Shown: positions 46,328 through 55,253 of the stretch, one piece after another | Position numbering within the stretch: the stretch's first letter is position 1 | Layout: each line of letters starts with the position of its first letter | Assembly: GCA_021772615.1 (NCBI GenBank) | Contig: JAJFLQ010000104.1 | Location: 83,873-147,872, forward strand | From: Verrucomicrobiota bacterium | Lineage (GTDB): Bacteria; Verrucomicrobiota; Lentisphaeria; JABSQK01; JAJFLO01 | DNA length: 64,000 nucleotides | Direction: 5' to 3' | Made by a program: the position numbers and the translations under genes | Notes under the pieces: model-generated | The model's input: only the letters and a program-made list of their open reading frames with translations | What the model was told of the DNA's origin: nothing | Databases searched by the model: none

Positions 46328-46621
46328 ATGGCAACGAAGAAAAAAACCACGACCGCCGGTCGCAAGCGCGTCACATTTCAAATCGCGAATGACAGCGGCA
46401 AGGACGTTTTCCTGGCCGGCTCATTCAACGATTGGGATCCGGCTCAGAAACAATTGAAGGACAGCAACGGCAACGGATTATATACCGTAACCGTCTTGCT
46501 GCCGAAGGGCGAGCACCAGTATAAATTCGTGGTCAATGGCGAGTGGCACGTCGATCCCGATTGCGACAACTGGGTGCGGAACGACCTCGGGACGTTAAAC
46601 AGTGTAATCGACGTAAAGTAG
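46328..46621 (+). CDS. free-standing CBM48 (isoamylase early-set) glycogen-binding protein
   Basis: AGGAG lies 10 bases before the ATG. The 97-residue protein is essentially one CBM48/AMPK-type glycogen-binding module after a Lys/Thr-rich start. It shows 'VFLAGSFNDWDP', 'YTVTVLLPKGEHQYKFVVNGEW' and 'DPDCDNWVRNDLG', where the Trp, Lys and Asn residues of the sugar site are kept. Such modules normally occur inside branching or debranching enzymes, but here there is no catalytic domain. It may bind glycogen granules or recruit GlgA or GlgB, whose genes follow. Two terminator-like hairpins separate it from glgA. Confidence 0.88.
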   Translation: MATKKKTTTAGRKRVTFQIANDSGKDVFLAGSFNDWDPAQKQLKDSNGNGLYTVTVLLPKGEHQYKFVVNGEWHVDPDCDNWVRNDLGTLNSVIDVK

Positions 46622-46664
46622 AGCCGATGATCACCCGCGAGGAAATTGCAACCGGCTCATTTTT
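46620..46664 (+). terminator. possible weak terminator after the CBM48 gene
   Basis: GAGCCG (46621-46626) can pair with CGGCTC (46653-46658) across a 26-base loop, and ATTTTT follows. The stem is short and the loop long, so this is only a possible terminator placed exactly at the CBM48 stop codon. Confidence 0.3.
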
Positions 46665-46695
46665 GACCTGTAATATGTGACTTACACAGTACGAG

Positions 46696-46730
46696 AAACG
46701 CGGTTCCCATTGAAGGAACCGCGTTTTTTT
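46696..46730 (+). terminator. strong intrinsic terminator ahead of glgA
   Basis: A perfect 12-bp stem (AAACGCGGTTCC at 46696-46707 with GGAACCGCGTTT at 46715-46726) has a 7-base loop and a run of seven T to 46730. It sits 75 bases after the CBM48 stop and only 30 bases before the glgA ATG. It could end the CBM48 transcript, or act as an attenuator in a glgA leader. Confidence 0.85.
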
Positions 46731-46760
46731 GTTCGCGAAAACATTGTGCAAGGGTACGAA

Positions 46761-48269
46761 ATGGTGAGAAAGAAAAAGAAGAATCCCCGAATCCTTATTG
46801 TGACACCGGAGATCACCTATCTTCCGAAAAATATGGGGAATATTGCCAACTATCTTGCTGCCAAAGGCGGTGGCTTGGCCGACGTCTCGGCAATGTTGGT
46901 GGGGTCGTTGTACGACGCCGGCGTCGATGTCCACGTGGCGCTGCCGAACTTCCGTAAGATTTTTAACGTGAATGTCGGAAATCTGATAAACCAGGAGTTG
47001 CGGATCTACAAAAACAAGGTGCCGGACGAGCGTATTCACCTTGCCGAGGACCGTGTGTTTTACTACCGCAACCAGGTTTATGACGATGTCGAAACAAATA
47101 ATATCAATATCGCTCTGGTATTCCAAAGGGAAGTGATCAACAACATCATTCCAAGGGTACGCCCGGATCTTATCCACTGTAACGACTGGATGACCGGCCT
47201 CATTCCGGCCTTGGCGCGACGGTTGAATATTCCATGTCTGTTTACGGTACACAACATCCATACCGTCAAGCTTACAATGGCTGAGATCGAGGACCGCGGT
47301 ATCGATGTTGCGGAGTTTTGGCAGAATCTCTACCTGGAAAGAATGCCTGCAAATTACGAAGAGAGCCGGGGCGGCAATCCTGTGGATCTGCTGACCAGCG
47401 GTGTATTCGCGTCACATTTTATCAATACGGTCAGCCCGACATTCCTCAAAGAGATCATTGACGGGTATCATGATTTTGTCCCGGATAATTTAAGGTCCGA
47501 ATTTGTCAACAAGGGACGCGCAGGCTTCGCGGCCGGAGTATTGAATTCTCCCGGCGAGAGTTACCATCCGTGTGACGACAGTGCGCTATGCAAGACGTAC
47601 GATCATGCGACGCATGTCGCCGGCAAGGCCGCAAACAAGGCGAAGCTTCAGAAGGCGTTGGGGCTGGCACGCGCGCCGGATGCACCATTGTTTTTCTGGC
47701 CGTCACGCCTGGACCCGATGCAGAAAGGATGCCAGTTACTTACGGATATTCTTTACCGCCTGACCGAGATGTACCGCGACGATAAGATACAGATCGCCAT
47801 AGTTGCCAACGGTGCCTATCAGAAGCATTTCAGGGATATCGTGGCGTTTCACCGTATTCACAATCGCGTCGGTATCGCGGATTTCAATGAGGCATTGTCG
47901 CGGCTGGCTTATGCCGGGTCTGACTTCATGTTGATGCCTTCGCTATTCGAACCCTGCGGCTTGCCGCAAATGATCTGCCAGAAGTACGGCACAATGCCGA
48001 TTGTACACGATACCGGCGGTCTGCACGACACTGTGGTTCACCTGGATATCGCCACCAACCGGGGGAATGGCTTTGTCTTTCGCGACTACGGCGCGAATGG
48101 CTTGTTGTGGGCGTTCGCTGAGGCCATGCGATTTGCGCGCCGGCCTGCGGATCTCAAGCATCAGCACATAAGCAGAATCATGAAGGAAAGCGCAGAGCGC
48201 TTCAATCACGAAGTCACGGCACGACGTTACATGAGGCTCTACGACGAGATGATTGCACGGCCCATGTAG
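46761..48269 (+). CDS. glgA: glycogen synthase (GT5)
   Basis: The ATG at 46761 is chosen because an AAGGG site lies about 7 bases upstream and the protein then starts 'MVRKKKKNPRILIVTPEIT'. The longer frame back to 46677 would translate through the terminator hairpin. The 502-residue protein is a GT-B fold GT5 synthase. It has 'AAKGGGLADVSAML' at the nucleotide-sugar site (KGGGL instead of KTGGL), 'LIHCNDWMTGLIPAL', 'FFWPSRLDPMQKG', and 'MLMPSLFEPCGLPQMICQKYG' with the catalytic Glu. It elongates glycogen from ADP- or UDP-glucose; no glgC lies in the window. Confidence 0.92.
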   Translation: MVRKKKKNPRILIVTPEITYLPKNMGNIANYLAAKGGGLADVSAMLVGSLYDAGVDVHVALPNFRKIFNVNVGNLINQELRIYKNKVPDERIHLAEDRVFYYRNQVYDDVETNNINIALVFQREVINNIIPRVRPDLIHCNDWMTGLIPALARRLNIPCLFTVHNIHTVKLTMAEIEDRGIDVAEFWQNLYLERMPANYEESRGGNPVDLLTSGVFASHFINTVSPTFLKEIIDGYHDFVPDNLRSEFVNKGRAGFAAGVLNSPGESYHPCDDSALCKTYDHATHVAGKAANKAKLQKALGLARAPDAPLFFWPSRLDPMQKGCQLLTDILYRLTEMYRDDKIQIAIVANGAYQKHFRDIVAFHRIHNRVGIADFNEALSRLAYAGSDFMLMPSLFEPCGLPQMICQKYGTMPIVHDTGGLHDTVVHLDIATNRGNGFVFRDYGANGLLWAFAEAMRFARRPADLKHQHISRIMKESAERFNHEVTARRYMRLYDEMIARPM

Positions 48270-48285
48270 GGCCCACGCAGGGTAC

Positions 48286-50331
48286 ATGACAACCACATCA
48301 GATACACCAAAATTCGTTTCCGACGATGCTTACCTAGCTCCATACGCTGATGTCATTAAGGCGCGCCTGCAGCGGTTTCAGTCGCTCACGGCCGATATCG
48401 AAAAACATGCAGCGTCGTTGGGCGCGTTTGCCTCGGGCCACGAATTTTTCGGGCTGCATCGCAGCGGCACGGAGTGGGTATTTCGTGAATGGGCGCCGAA
48501 TGCAGATCGCATAACGATCGTAGGTGATTTTTGTTCCTGGGATGCAACGGCCGGCATTACGCTGGAACGCTGTATCTCCGGCGGAATCTGGGAGGGAAGG
48601 ATTCCCCGCGACCGGTTACGGCACGGTCATCTGTACCGCCTCCATATGGAGTGGCCCGGTGGCCACGGGGACCGCCTGCCCGCCTATGCACGGCGTGTGG
48701 TTCAGGACCCTGAATCCAAAATTTTCAATGCACAGGTATGGGATCCGCCGTCGCCATACCATTGGAAAGAGTCGGATTTCCAGGTCGATCACGCTCATCC
48801 GATCATCTACGAAGCCCACATCGGAATGGCGCAGAGCGACGGTAAAGTCGGGACGTACGACGAGTTTACCGAGAATATTCTGCCTCGCGTGGTCGCCGCA
48901 GGCTACAATACACTACAGCTAATGGCCATTCAGGAGCATCCGTATTACGGCTCCTTCGGTTATCAGGTCTCGAATTTTTTTGCGGCATCGTCGCGCTACG
49001 GCACGCCGGACCAGTTGAAGCGGCTTGTCGATACGGCACACGGTCACGGTCTCGCTGTTATCATGGACCTTGTTCATTCGCATGCAGTGCGCAACGACGT
49101 CGAGGGACTGTCGCGGTTTGACGGCACCGAATACCAGTACTTTCACGCCGGCAGTCGTGGCTACCATCCCGCCTGGGACTCGCGATGTTTCGACTACGGC
49201 AGGCGCGAAGTGTTGCACTTCCTCCTTTCGAACTGCCGATATTGGCTTGATGAGTATCGTGTCGACGGGTATCGCTTCGACGGTGTCACAAGCATGCTCT
49301 ATCACCATCACGGCCTCAACACGGCGTTTACGTCGTACGAGCAGTATTTCGGCGCCGATGTGGACGAAGACGCCATATGTTATCTCACCCTGGCAAATTC
49401 ACTGATCCACATGCTCCGCAGCGACGCGATTACCGTTGCCGAGGACATGAGCGGTATGCCCGGTATGGCCGTCACCAACGAACACGGTGGACTCGGATTC
49501 GATTACCGCCTGGGAATGGGGCTGCCGGATTTTTGGATCAAGCTGGTAAAAGATCGGCGCGACGAAGACTGGCACGTGGCGGAGATCTGGCATGAGGTTA
49601 CCAATCATCGCCAAAACGAAATGGTGATCAGTTACGCGGAGTCGCATGATCAGGCGCTGGTCGGTGACCAGACGTTGAGTTTTCGCCTGATGGGGGCTGC
49701 GATGTACGATCAGATGCGGATCGACAACAAGAGCATCGTTATTGATCGCGGCGTTGCATTGCACAAGATGATTCGTCTTATTTCACTGGCTTGCGGCGAT
49801 GGGTATTTGAATTTTATGGGCAATGAGTTCGGTCACCCGGACTGGATCGATTTCCCGCGAGCCGGGAACAACTGGTCCTACCACTACGCCCGCCGGCAGT
49901 GGGGACTTCGCGACGATCCCGGTCTGCGCTACTACCGTCTGGCCGCATTCGACTGTGCCATGATTCATCTGGCGCGTTCGCACCGCCTGCTGTCAACACC
50001 ACGGGCGCGTCTATCTGTAGAACACGACGACGATAAGATGATTGCATTCGAGCGGGGCGATCTGCTGTTCATATTCAATTTTCACCCGGACCGGTCTTAT
50101 TCAGATTATGCGATCCCTGTGTCGGCTGCACAATATCGCCTCGTACTGGACAGTGACGATACCGCATTCAGCGGGCATGGCCGGGTACAGCCGGGTCAGA
50201 CTTACGCGGCGATACCTGGCGGCAGTTCCGTTAATGCCATTCGCGTCTACATCCCCACCAGAACCGCATTGGTTGTGCGTGCAGATACGGCAGCGACCAG
50301 GGCCGGTCCTCGCCTCGGGTCACCTGGCTGA
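48286..50331 (+). CDS. glgB: 1,4-alpha-glucan branching enzyme, eukaryote-like GH13_8 type
   Basis: The start at 48286 has a GCAGGG site and lies 16 bases after the glgA stop; an upstream in-frame ATG at 48253 overlaps glgA. The 681-residue protein has an N-terminal CBM48 ('GTEWVFREWAPNADRI', 'GDFCSWDA'), then a GH13 barrel. The nucleophile Asp is in 'VDGYRFDGVTS', the acid Glu in 'AITVAEDMSGMPG', and 'YAESHDQALVGDQT' carries the transition-state His and Asp. The spacing and sequence ('YGSFGYQVSNFFAASSRYGTP', 'ALVGDQTLSFRLMGAAMY') match the eukaryotic and archaeplastid branching enzymes rather than the E. coli-type GlgB. It forms an operon with glgA. Confidence 0.93.
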   Translation: MTTTSDTPKFVSDDAYLAPYADVIKARLQRFQSLTADIEKHAASLGAFASGHEFFGLHRSGTEWVFREWAPNADRITIVGDFCSWDATAGITLERCISGGIWEGRIPRDRLRHGHLYRLHMEWPGGHGDRLPAYARRVVQDPESKIFNAQVWDPPSPYHWKESDFQVDHAHPIIYEAHIGMAQSDGKVGTYDEFTENILPRVVAAGYNTLQLMAIQEHPYYGSFGYQVSNFFAASSRYGTPDQLKRLVDTAHGHGLAVIMDLVHSHAVRNDVEGLSRFDGTEYQYFHAGSRGYHPAWDSRCFDYGRREVLHFLLSNCRYWLDEYRVDGYRFDGVTSMLYHHHGLNTAFTSYEQYFGADVDEDAICYLTLANSLIHMLRSDAITVAEDMSGMPGMAVTNEHGGLGFDYRLGMGLPDFWIKLVKDRRDEDWHVAEIWHEVTNHRQNEMVISYAESHDQALVGDQTLSFRLMGAAMYDQMRIDNKSIVIDRGVALHKMIRLISLACGDGYLNFMGNEFGHPDWIDFPRAGNNWSYHYARRQWGLRDDPGLRYYRLAAFDCAMIHLARSHRLLSTPRARLSVEHDDDKMIAFERGDLLFIFNFHPDRSYSDYAIPVSAAQYRLVLDSDDTAFSGHGRVQPGQTYAAIPGGSSVNAIRVYIPTRTALVVRADTAATRAGPRLGSPG

Positions 50332-50340
50332 TGCAGGCGG

Positions 50341-51327
50341 TCATATTACCCTGAAAATGGCGCGACGCATGGTGTCTATACGGTGTTCGGATTTTACGAG
50401 ATTCTCGATGGCATTGAGCGTTTCGTCATCGAGTCCCAGCAACTTACCCGCCTGAATTACGGCATACCGTTCGTCGACCGCATACCCGTCGGCACTGGAC
50501 ATCTTGATCGCGTCGTACAGGATCTGCGGAGCTGTCGCTGCAGGTTCCTGCAGCGCTGCGAACTGTTCGGCAAATTGAATGGCGAGAAACGTCCGGTCTT
50601 CAATGATTCGTCGCCACTCGGTTGTGATCGATTGCGGTACGTTCATCGCCGGAGCATAATGGTCAAGGAGCCATCCGCGTTCGTCGTCGGAAACCTCGCC
50701 GTCTGCGCCGGCAATGGAAATAAGTATTTTGCCATACGCCAGCAAATGTTCGTACTCGATATCCGAATAGCCGTAAATAGAGTCGTAGTACGGCGTGAGT
50801 TGTACTGTTTCCAGGTCCTCGGAAGGTGGCGTGGATACCGGCTGGTGGCGTCGGAAGACGGCGATACGAAACGATCGTGCTCGGTCTTCCATTTCGACCA
50901 CCTCTTCGATTGCCGACGTAATGCTGGTGTTTACGTTTAGCAGGCGTGATGCGGCCTGCACTGCATTCCGTTCCTCTTCGGCGTAATCGCCGTCAGCCCG
51001 CGACATCCGAATCGCGTCGTACAAGATCGCCCGACTGTAGCGTATGGGGATGTCGGTAACGATTTTTGGAAGGATTTTCCGGAGATCACCGTGGCGGTAA
51101 TCGAATGCCTTAATTTTCCGCAGCAATTCGCCATCGACGCCGATGGTACCACCGAAATGATCGACAAGCCAGCGCATTTCGCGGTCGGACACGGTTCCAT
51201 CCGCACCCGCTATCGTGAGTAACGCATAGGCGAGATTACACCATGTGTCCGCATTTGCGCTCGTGAAACCATATAGAATCGCCACGGACGGTCGTCCTTT
51301 AATCATGTCTTCAGAAGCCGGCGCCAT
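50341..51327 (-). CDS. protein with two TerB-like domains
   Basis: This 328-residue soluble protein contains two copies of a TerB/DjlA-like all-helical domain. Each opens with an acidic, probably metal-binding motif: 'IAGADGTVSDREM' and 'MSRADGDYAEEE' in copy 1, 'IAGADGEVSDDER' and 'MSSADGYAVDER' in copy 2. A Pro-rich linker with a tyrosine-rich stretch joins them. TerB proteins are linked to tellurite and general stress responses and to membrane-associated metal sensing; the exact role is unknown. GGAG precedes the ATG, and the gene starts 17 bases after the receiver-kinase stop, so the two are probably co-transcribed and functionally linked. Confidence 0.8.
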   Translation of the reverse strand: MAPASEDMIKGRPSVAILYGFTSANADTWCNLAYALLTIAGADGTVSDREMRWLVDHFGGTIGVDGELLRKIKAFDYRHGDLRKILPKIVTDIPIRYSRAILYDAIRMSRADGDYAEEERNAVQAASRLLNVNTSITSAIEEVVEMEDRARSFRIAVFRRHQPVSTPPSEDLETVQLTPYYDSIYGYSDIEYEHLLAYGKILISIAGADGEVSDDERGWLLDHYAPAMNVPQSITTEWRRIIEDRTFLAIQFAEQFAALQEPAATAPQILYDAIKMSSADGYAVDERYAVIQAGKLLGLDDETLNAIENLVKSEHRIDTMRRAIFRVI

Positions 51328-51344
51328 CGTTTACTCCAATCTGC

Positions 51345-52523
51345 TTATACGTCACTGTTTTCGGCATTGCGTATGAACCGTACAAAAAAAGTTGATCCTT
51401 TCCCGGGGACGCTGTCGCACCATACTTTGCCGCCCAACCCCTCTGCCAGTTTCTTTACGATGAATAACCCCAGGCCGTTCGAGGGTTCGCCGCCGGTCGG
51501 TCGGGCGCTGAGCTTTGCGAATTTCTTGAACAGATGTTGGCGGTCGCCGTCGGTAATTCCGGCGCCCTCGTCGGCAACATGGAAGGTAACATGGTCGATT
51601 GAGTCGTTGACTGCAATGGAGACACTGCTGCACGGCGGCGAATACTTTATCGCATTCGATACCAGATTGTCAATGATCTGATAAAGAGACTGAGGATCCC
51701 CGTTTACGAGAACCTTCCGATCTTCGACGTGAATGTCGACCTTGATGTGCTTGGCCAATGCATGTTGCTGAAATGCATGTGCCACGTCCCGCACGATGGC
51801 TGCCAGGTCCACCGTTGTCGTCCGGCTGTCCGTATGATGCCTCGCTTCCACCTCGCTTAGGTCAAGCAGGCTGTTGATCAGCTCGACACTGCGCATGGAT
51901 GTTCGCGCGATCACACGCAAGAATCCCGAAATTTCGTCGTGTGCCGGATCTGATTTTGCGAATGCATCGGACTCGAACCGCTCCATAATGAGTTCGGTAA
52001 AGCCGCTGATTACGGAGAACGGCGACTTGAGGTCATGTGCGGCGATGCCAAGGAGTTCGTCTTTTTCCCGATTCAGCTCGCGCAATTCGTTGTTTAATTC
52101 CAGGGACTCCAGCTGCAATCGCCGCAGTTTAATGTGGATGCCGGTGCGAACCAATACATCTTCCATTTGAATCGGCTTGAGGATGTAATCCACCGCGCCG
52201 AGCTTGAGGCCTTTTACACGGTCGGGGAGTGATGCGCGGCTTGACAGAAAAATGACCGGCGTGCCTGCCAGCGACGGCATGGATTGCAGTGTCGCGATGG
52301 TTTCGAAACCATCCATTTTCGGCATTTTGACATCGAGCAGGATAAGATCGGGCCGGTTCTGTTCCGCGACCTCCAATGCTTCGACCCCATTTGCGGCCAG
52401 AAGAACCGTATATCCGGCGTTCGTAAGAATGGTGTCCAGGAGCAGGCGGTTATCACGACCGTCGTCAACTGCTAGTATGGTCGGAGCTATCGTTGCGGTG
52501 CCGGTTCCATCGTAATTGTGCAT
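51345..52523 (-). CDS. receiver-histidine kinase hybrid
   Basis: This 392-residue cytoplasmic protein has an N-terminal receiver (Asp64 in 'LILLDVKMPKMDG', Lys in 'DYILKPIQ') and a coiled coil ('LQLESLELNNELRELNREKDE' region). HisKA has His163 in 'LLGIAAHDLKSPFSVI', and HATPase has 'NLVSNAIKYSPP', 'VADEGAGI' and 'NGLGLFIVKKLAEG'. This REC-kinase layout is a common stand-alone sensor type whose input is the phosphorylation state of its receiver. It is followed by the TerB-like gene and preceded by an exported unknown protein on the same strand with a 66-base gap. Confidence 0.92.
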   Translation of the reverse strand: MHNYDGTGTATIAPTILAVDDGRDNRLLLDTILTNAGYTVLLAANGVEALEVAEQNRPDLILLDVKMPKMDGFETIATLQSMPSLAGTPVIFLSSRASLPDRVKGLKLGAVDYILKPIQMEDVLVRTGIHIKLRRLQLESLELNNELRELNREKDELLGIAAHDLKSPFSVISGFTELIMERFESDAFAKSDPAHDEISGFLRVIARTSMRSVELINSLLDLSEVEARHHTDSRTTTVDLAAIVRDVAHAFQQHALAKHIKVDIHVEDRKVLVNGDPQSLYQIIDNLVSNAIKYSPPCSSVSIAVNDSIDHVTFHVADEGAGITDGDRQHLFKKFAKLSARPTGGEPSNGLGLFIVKKLAEGLGGKVWCDSVPGKGSTFFVRFIRNAENSDV

Positions 52524-52589
52524 AGCCTCATCACCGTTGTGCTTGACCCTGTAGAACGGTAGCCAAATTGCTCATGCAGTCTGCGTCGA

Positions 52590-53234
52590 TCAGGGCACAC
52601 TTGACCAAAGTCGAGTTCGTCGTGGTTGCCGCTTGCTGTTTTCGCGTGCTTCTATAAGCCGTCCGCTCAATCGATACACGTCGTTTGGCGCGCCGGGATC
52701 CGGCGACCCGATTGCCCGAAGGATCTCGAAATCGGGCCCTGTAGACCAGAGAATGAGCAGCTCGGTTGGAACAAGATGCGTTCGGATGGCGCGGGTTGCA
52801 TCGTCGTAGCAGGGATGCCCCGGCTTCAGGATCGATTCCGCTGTGCCGTCGCACCAGTCAATCAAATACGTAAGTCGGTATTGTACGTCTACGAAACCGG
52901 CATGTGCGTTGCTGTACAGATCGCGATTGGTCACCGTCAGCTTCACATCCTGCAAATCGTACACCTTCCCGCCGACATTCACCGTTCCCGAAGGGGTTTC
53001 GGAATCCAGGATCACATTGACGACCACCAGCGATTTCAACGATCCTGTCAGCCCGTCATAGCTGGGGCCGACGAACCGCGCCGCGACTACCGGCAGATCG
53101 GGCGGGGGGGTAGCGTTCTGGGCTGTTAGGTCGGGCGCGAGGACCACGAAGCACGCGAGTAAGAACACGGTGCATTGCCACGGCAATTTTCGTGTCGTAG
53201 CGCGATCACGCCGCGGTGGGACGCAGGTAGTCAT
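52590..53234 (-). CDS. exported protein of unknown function
   Basis: This 214-residue protein has a basic start and a hydrophobic stretch ('WQCTVFLLACFVVLAPDL') ending near 'LTAQNA', a likely signal peptide. The mature part is mainly beta-sheet in character, with 'VVNVILDSETPSGTVNVGGKVYDL' and a pair of cysteines ('DWCDGT', 'HPCYDD') that could form a disulfide. I do not recognise a family. A run of seven C in the coding strand encodes part of 'TPPPD' just after the signal peptide. It is upstream of the receiver-kinase and TerB-like genes and might be their extracytoplasmic partner. Confidence 0.6.
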   Translation of the reverse strand: MTTCVPPRRDRATTRKLPWQCTVFLLACFVVLAPDLTAQNATPPPDLPVVAARFVGPSYDGLTGSLKSLVVVNVILDSETPSGTVNVGGKVYDLQDVKLTVTNRDLYSNAHAGFVDVQYRLTYLIDWCDGTAESILKPGHPCYDDATRAIRTHLVPTELLILWSTGPDFEILRAIGSPDPGAPNDVYRLSGRLIEARENSKRQPRRTRLWSSVP

Positions 53235-53404
53235 ACGCGGTCTCCTTGGTGTTGGGATCTTTTCCGGCGAGGTTGTGAACGGGAAGCCATGTCGTGGGCA
53301 ACCGTGCCAACAGACTGTACCAAGATAGTGTGGTCAGCGCCGGAATTCAACAGGCATGACAAACGAACAATCGCGGCGGCGGTGGCCGCGTTTCTGTATG
53401 CCGC

Positions 53405-55015
53405 TCAGGTGCGCGCCGTTTTGTTCCGGCGACGCTTCCACGACTCGTACTCGGTTAGATTGCCCGGGTAGTCATGGATGCCGTCTGTTGATATTTCGAT
53501 GATCCGAGTGGCCAGGCTATTGATGAACTCGCGATCATGGCTAACAAAAATAACCGTTTCCTCGAACAGCGTCAGCGCATAGTTCAGGGACTCGATGGAT
53601 TCAAGGTCGAGGTGATTTGTCGGTTCGTCCAGCACCAGCACGTTGCCACCTTCAAGCATCATGCGCGCGATGATCAACCGTGCCCGTTCACCGCCGCTCA
53701 ATACGGATGTTTTCTTATGCACGTCCTCGCCGCGGAACAGCATCTTTCCCATGACGGCGCGCAACTCGGTTTCGGTGATGCCTCCTGGCGAAGCGAACTT
53801 CCCCAGCCAGTCTATCGCGACGGCTTTCTCGACAAGTATATCTCTGGCGTCCTGAGGAAAGTAGCTTATGCACATACTCTCGCCGCGGATTACGTTACCT
53901 TTGTCCGGTTTCACAAGGCCGGAAATGATCTTCAGCAGCGTTGTTTTTCCGGCGCCGTTGGTGCCGATAATACCTATTTTTTCGCCCTTTTCTATGGTGC
54001 ATGAAAAGTCTTTGAACAGCGTATGGTCATAGGACTTTGCGATTCCCTCACATTCGATAACCTTGGCGCCGAGCCTCTGCGCAGGCGTGAACCGAATAAA
54101 CGGAGAAACGCGCGAACTCGGGCGAATATCGTGCAGCTGGATCTTGTCGAGTTCCTTTTGCCGTGACGTTGCCTGGCGTGCCTTACTCGCATTGGCGCTG
54201 AAACGGTTGATGAATTCCTTCAGCTCCGTCATGCGCTTCTCTTTGCGTGCATTTTCCTTTCGCGCCCGCTCCAACGCTACCGCTTGCGCCGTCATGAAAT
54301 CGTCGTAATTTCCATTGAATTCCCGGATCTCCTGGTAGTCCAGGTCGGCGACGTGCGTGCACACCGAATTGAGAAAATGTCGGTCATGGGAGATGACAAC
54401 CACGGTTCCGTGATGCTGATTGAGCAACGTTACCAGCCAATCGCGGCTCACCATGTCCAGATGGTTGGTGGGCTCGTCCATCAGCAAGATGTCGGGACTG
54501 GCAAACAACACCTGTGCCAGCAAGACGCGCAATTTGAAACCGCCGGTCAGCGCGCCCAGTGGCTCGTGGTGCACGGGTTCGGATATTCCGAGTCCCTCCA
54601 ACAGCTTTGCCGCGTCCGCTTCCATAGTGTAACCGCCGACATCTGCGAACTGTTCCTCGACGTCACCAATGCGATTGGTCTCGGCGTCAGTCAGGACCGA
54701 TTTGGTATAGAGCATCTCGCGTTCCTGGTGGATGGACCAGAGGCGGGGATTTCCCATATATACAACATCCAGGATCTCGTTTTCCTCGTATTGGTAGTGA
54801 TCCTGTCGCAGATAACCCAGCGAACAATCTTTTTCCGTATAAACGTCGCCGGTGGTGGCGGTGAGCTGCCCGGTCAATATTTTCATAAATGTTGACTTGC
54901 CGGATCCGTTCGCACCGATTAGGCCGTAGCGGCAACCCGGCCGAAACTTTATGGAGACATGTTCGAACAGCACCTTCTTGCCGTATCGCATGGCGATGTC
55001 GTCGGCAGCGATCAT
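53405..55015 (-). CDS. ABC-F family ATPase
   Basis: The start at 55015 has GAGGA upstream and the protein then begins 'MIAADDIAMRYGKKVLFEHVS', the normal ABC-F opening; a frame back to 55096 has no support. The 536-residue protein has two ABC domains, each with Walker A ('GANGSGKST', 'GTNGAGKTT'), signature and Walker B ('LLMDEPTNHLD', 'LVLDEPTNHLD'). A charged linker of about 80 residues ('ALERARKENARKEKRMTELKEF') joins them, and there are no membrane segments. ABC-F proteins act on ribosomes stalled during translation. The sequence looks closest to the YbiT/Uup-like housekeeping group rather than antibiotic-protection members. It stands alone. Confidence 0.92.
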   Translation of the reverse strand: MIAADDIAMRYGKKVLFEHVSIKFRPGCRYGLIGANGSGKSTFMKILTGQLTATTGDVYTEKDCSLGYLRQDHYQYEENEILDVVYMGNPRLWSIHQEREMLYTKSVLTDAETNRIGDVEEQFADVGGYTMEADAAKLLEGLGISEPVHHEPLGALTGGFKLRVLLAQVLFASPDILLMDEPTNHLDMVSRDWLVTLLNQHHGTVVVISHDRHFLNSVCTHVADLDYQEIREFNGNYDDFMTAQAVALERARKENARKEKRMTELKEFINRFSANASKARQATSRQKELDKIQLHDIRPSSRVSPFIRFTPAQRLGAKVIECEGIAKSYDHTLFKDFSCTIEKGEKIGIIGTNGAGKTTLLKIISGLVKPDKGNVIRGESMCISYFPQDARDILVEKAVAIDWLGKFASPGGITETELRAVMGKMLFRGEDVHKKTSVLSGGERARLIIARMMLEGGNVLVLDEPTNHLDLESIESLNYALTLFEETVIFVSHDREFINSLATRIIEISTDGIHDYPGNLTEYESWKRRRNKTART

Positions 55016-55179
55016 AGTATTTGTCCTCGTTTGAATTGGGGATTCTATCCGGCCGGAGTGTGTACGCACTGCCGGAATCGGAAATTCCGGGCGCATAATC
55101 TACGCGGTTGCAGGCTTGATGCAAGCCGTCCGCGGCGCAGGAAAGTTCGTCGTACCGGCAAAAAATTTCCGCGGCTCGA

Positions 55180-55207
55180 TTGAACCGGCATCGAAATCCT
55201 ATATATT
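55180..55207 (+). promoter_or_regulatory. sigma-70-like promoter of the rrf2-cys operon
   Basis: TTGAAC (55180-55185) and TATATT (55202-55207) are separated by 16 bases, close to a housekeeping promoter, about 47 bases before the regulator's GTG. The near-palindrome TCTTATAAAGA directly downstream could be a regulator site. This is inferred from the sequence only. Confidence 0.45.
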
Positions 55208-55253
55208 CTTATAAAGATTTAATGGTTACCAGGAGCACAGGAGCGTTTTTGCT

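Noticed and set aside
53101..53110. Run of seven G (C on the coding strand) in the exported unknown protein, possible phase-variable tract
   Set aside because: Seven bases is too short to be convincing, and the frame is intact through it.
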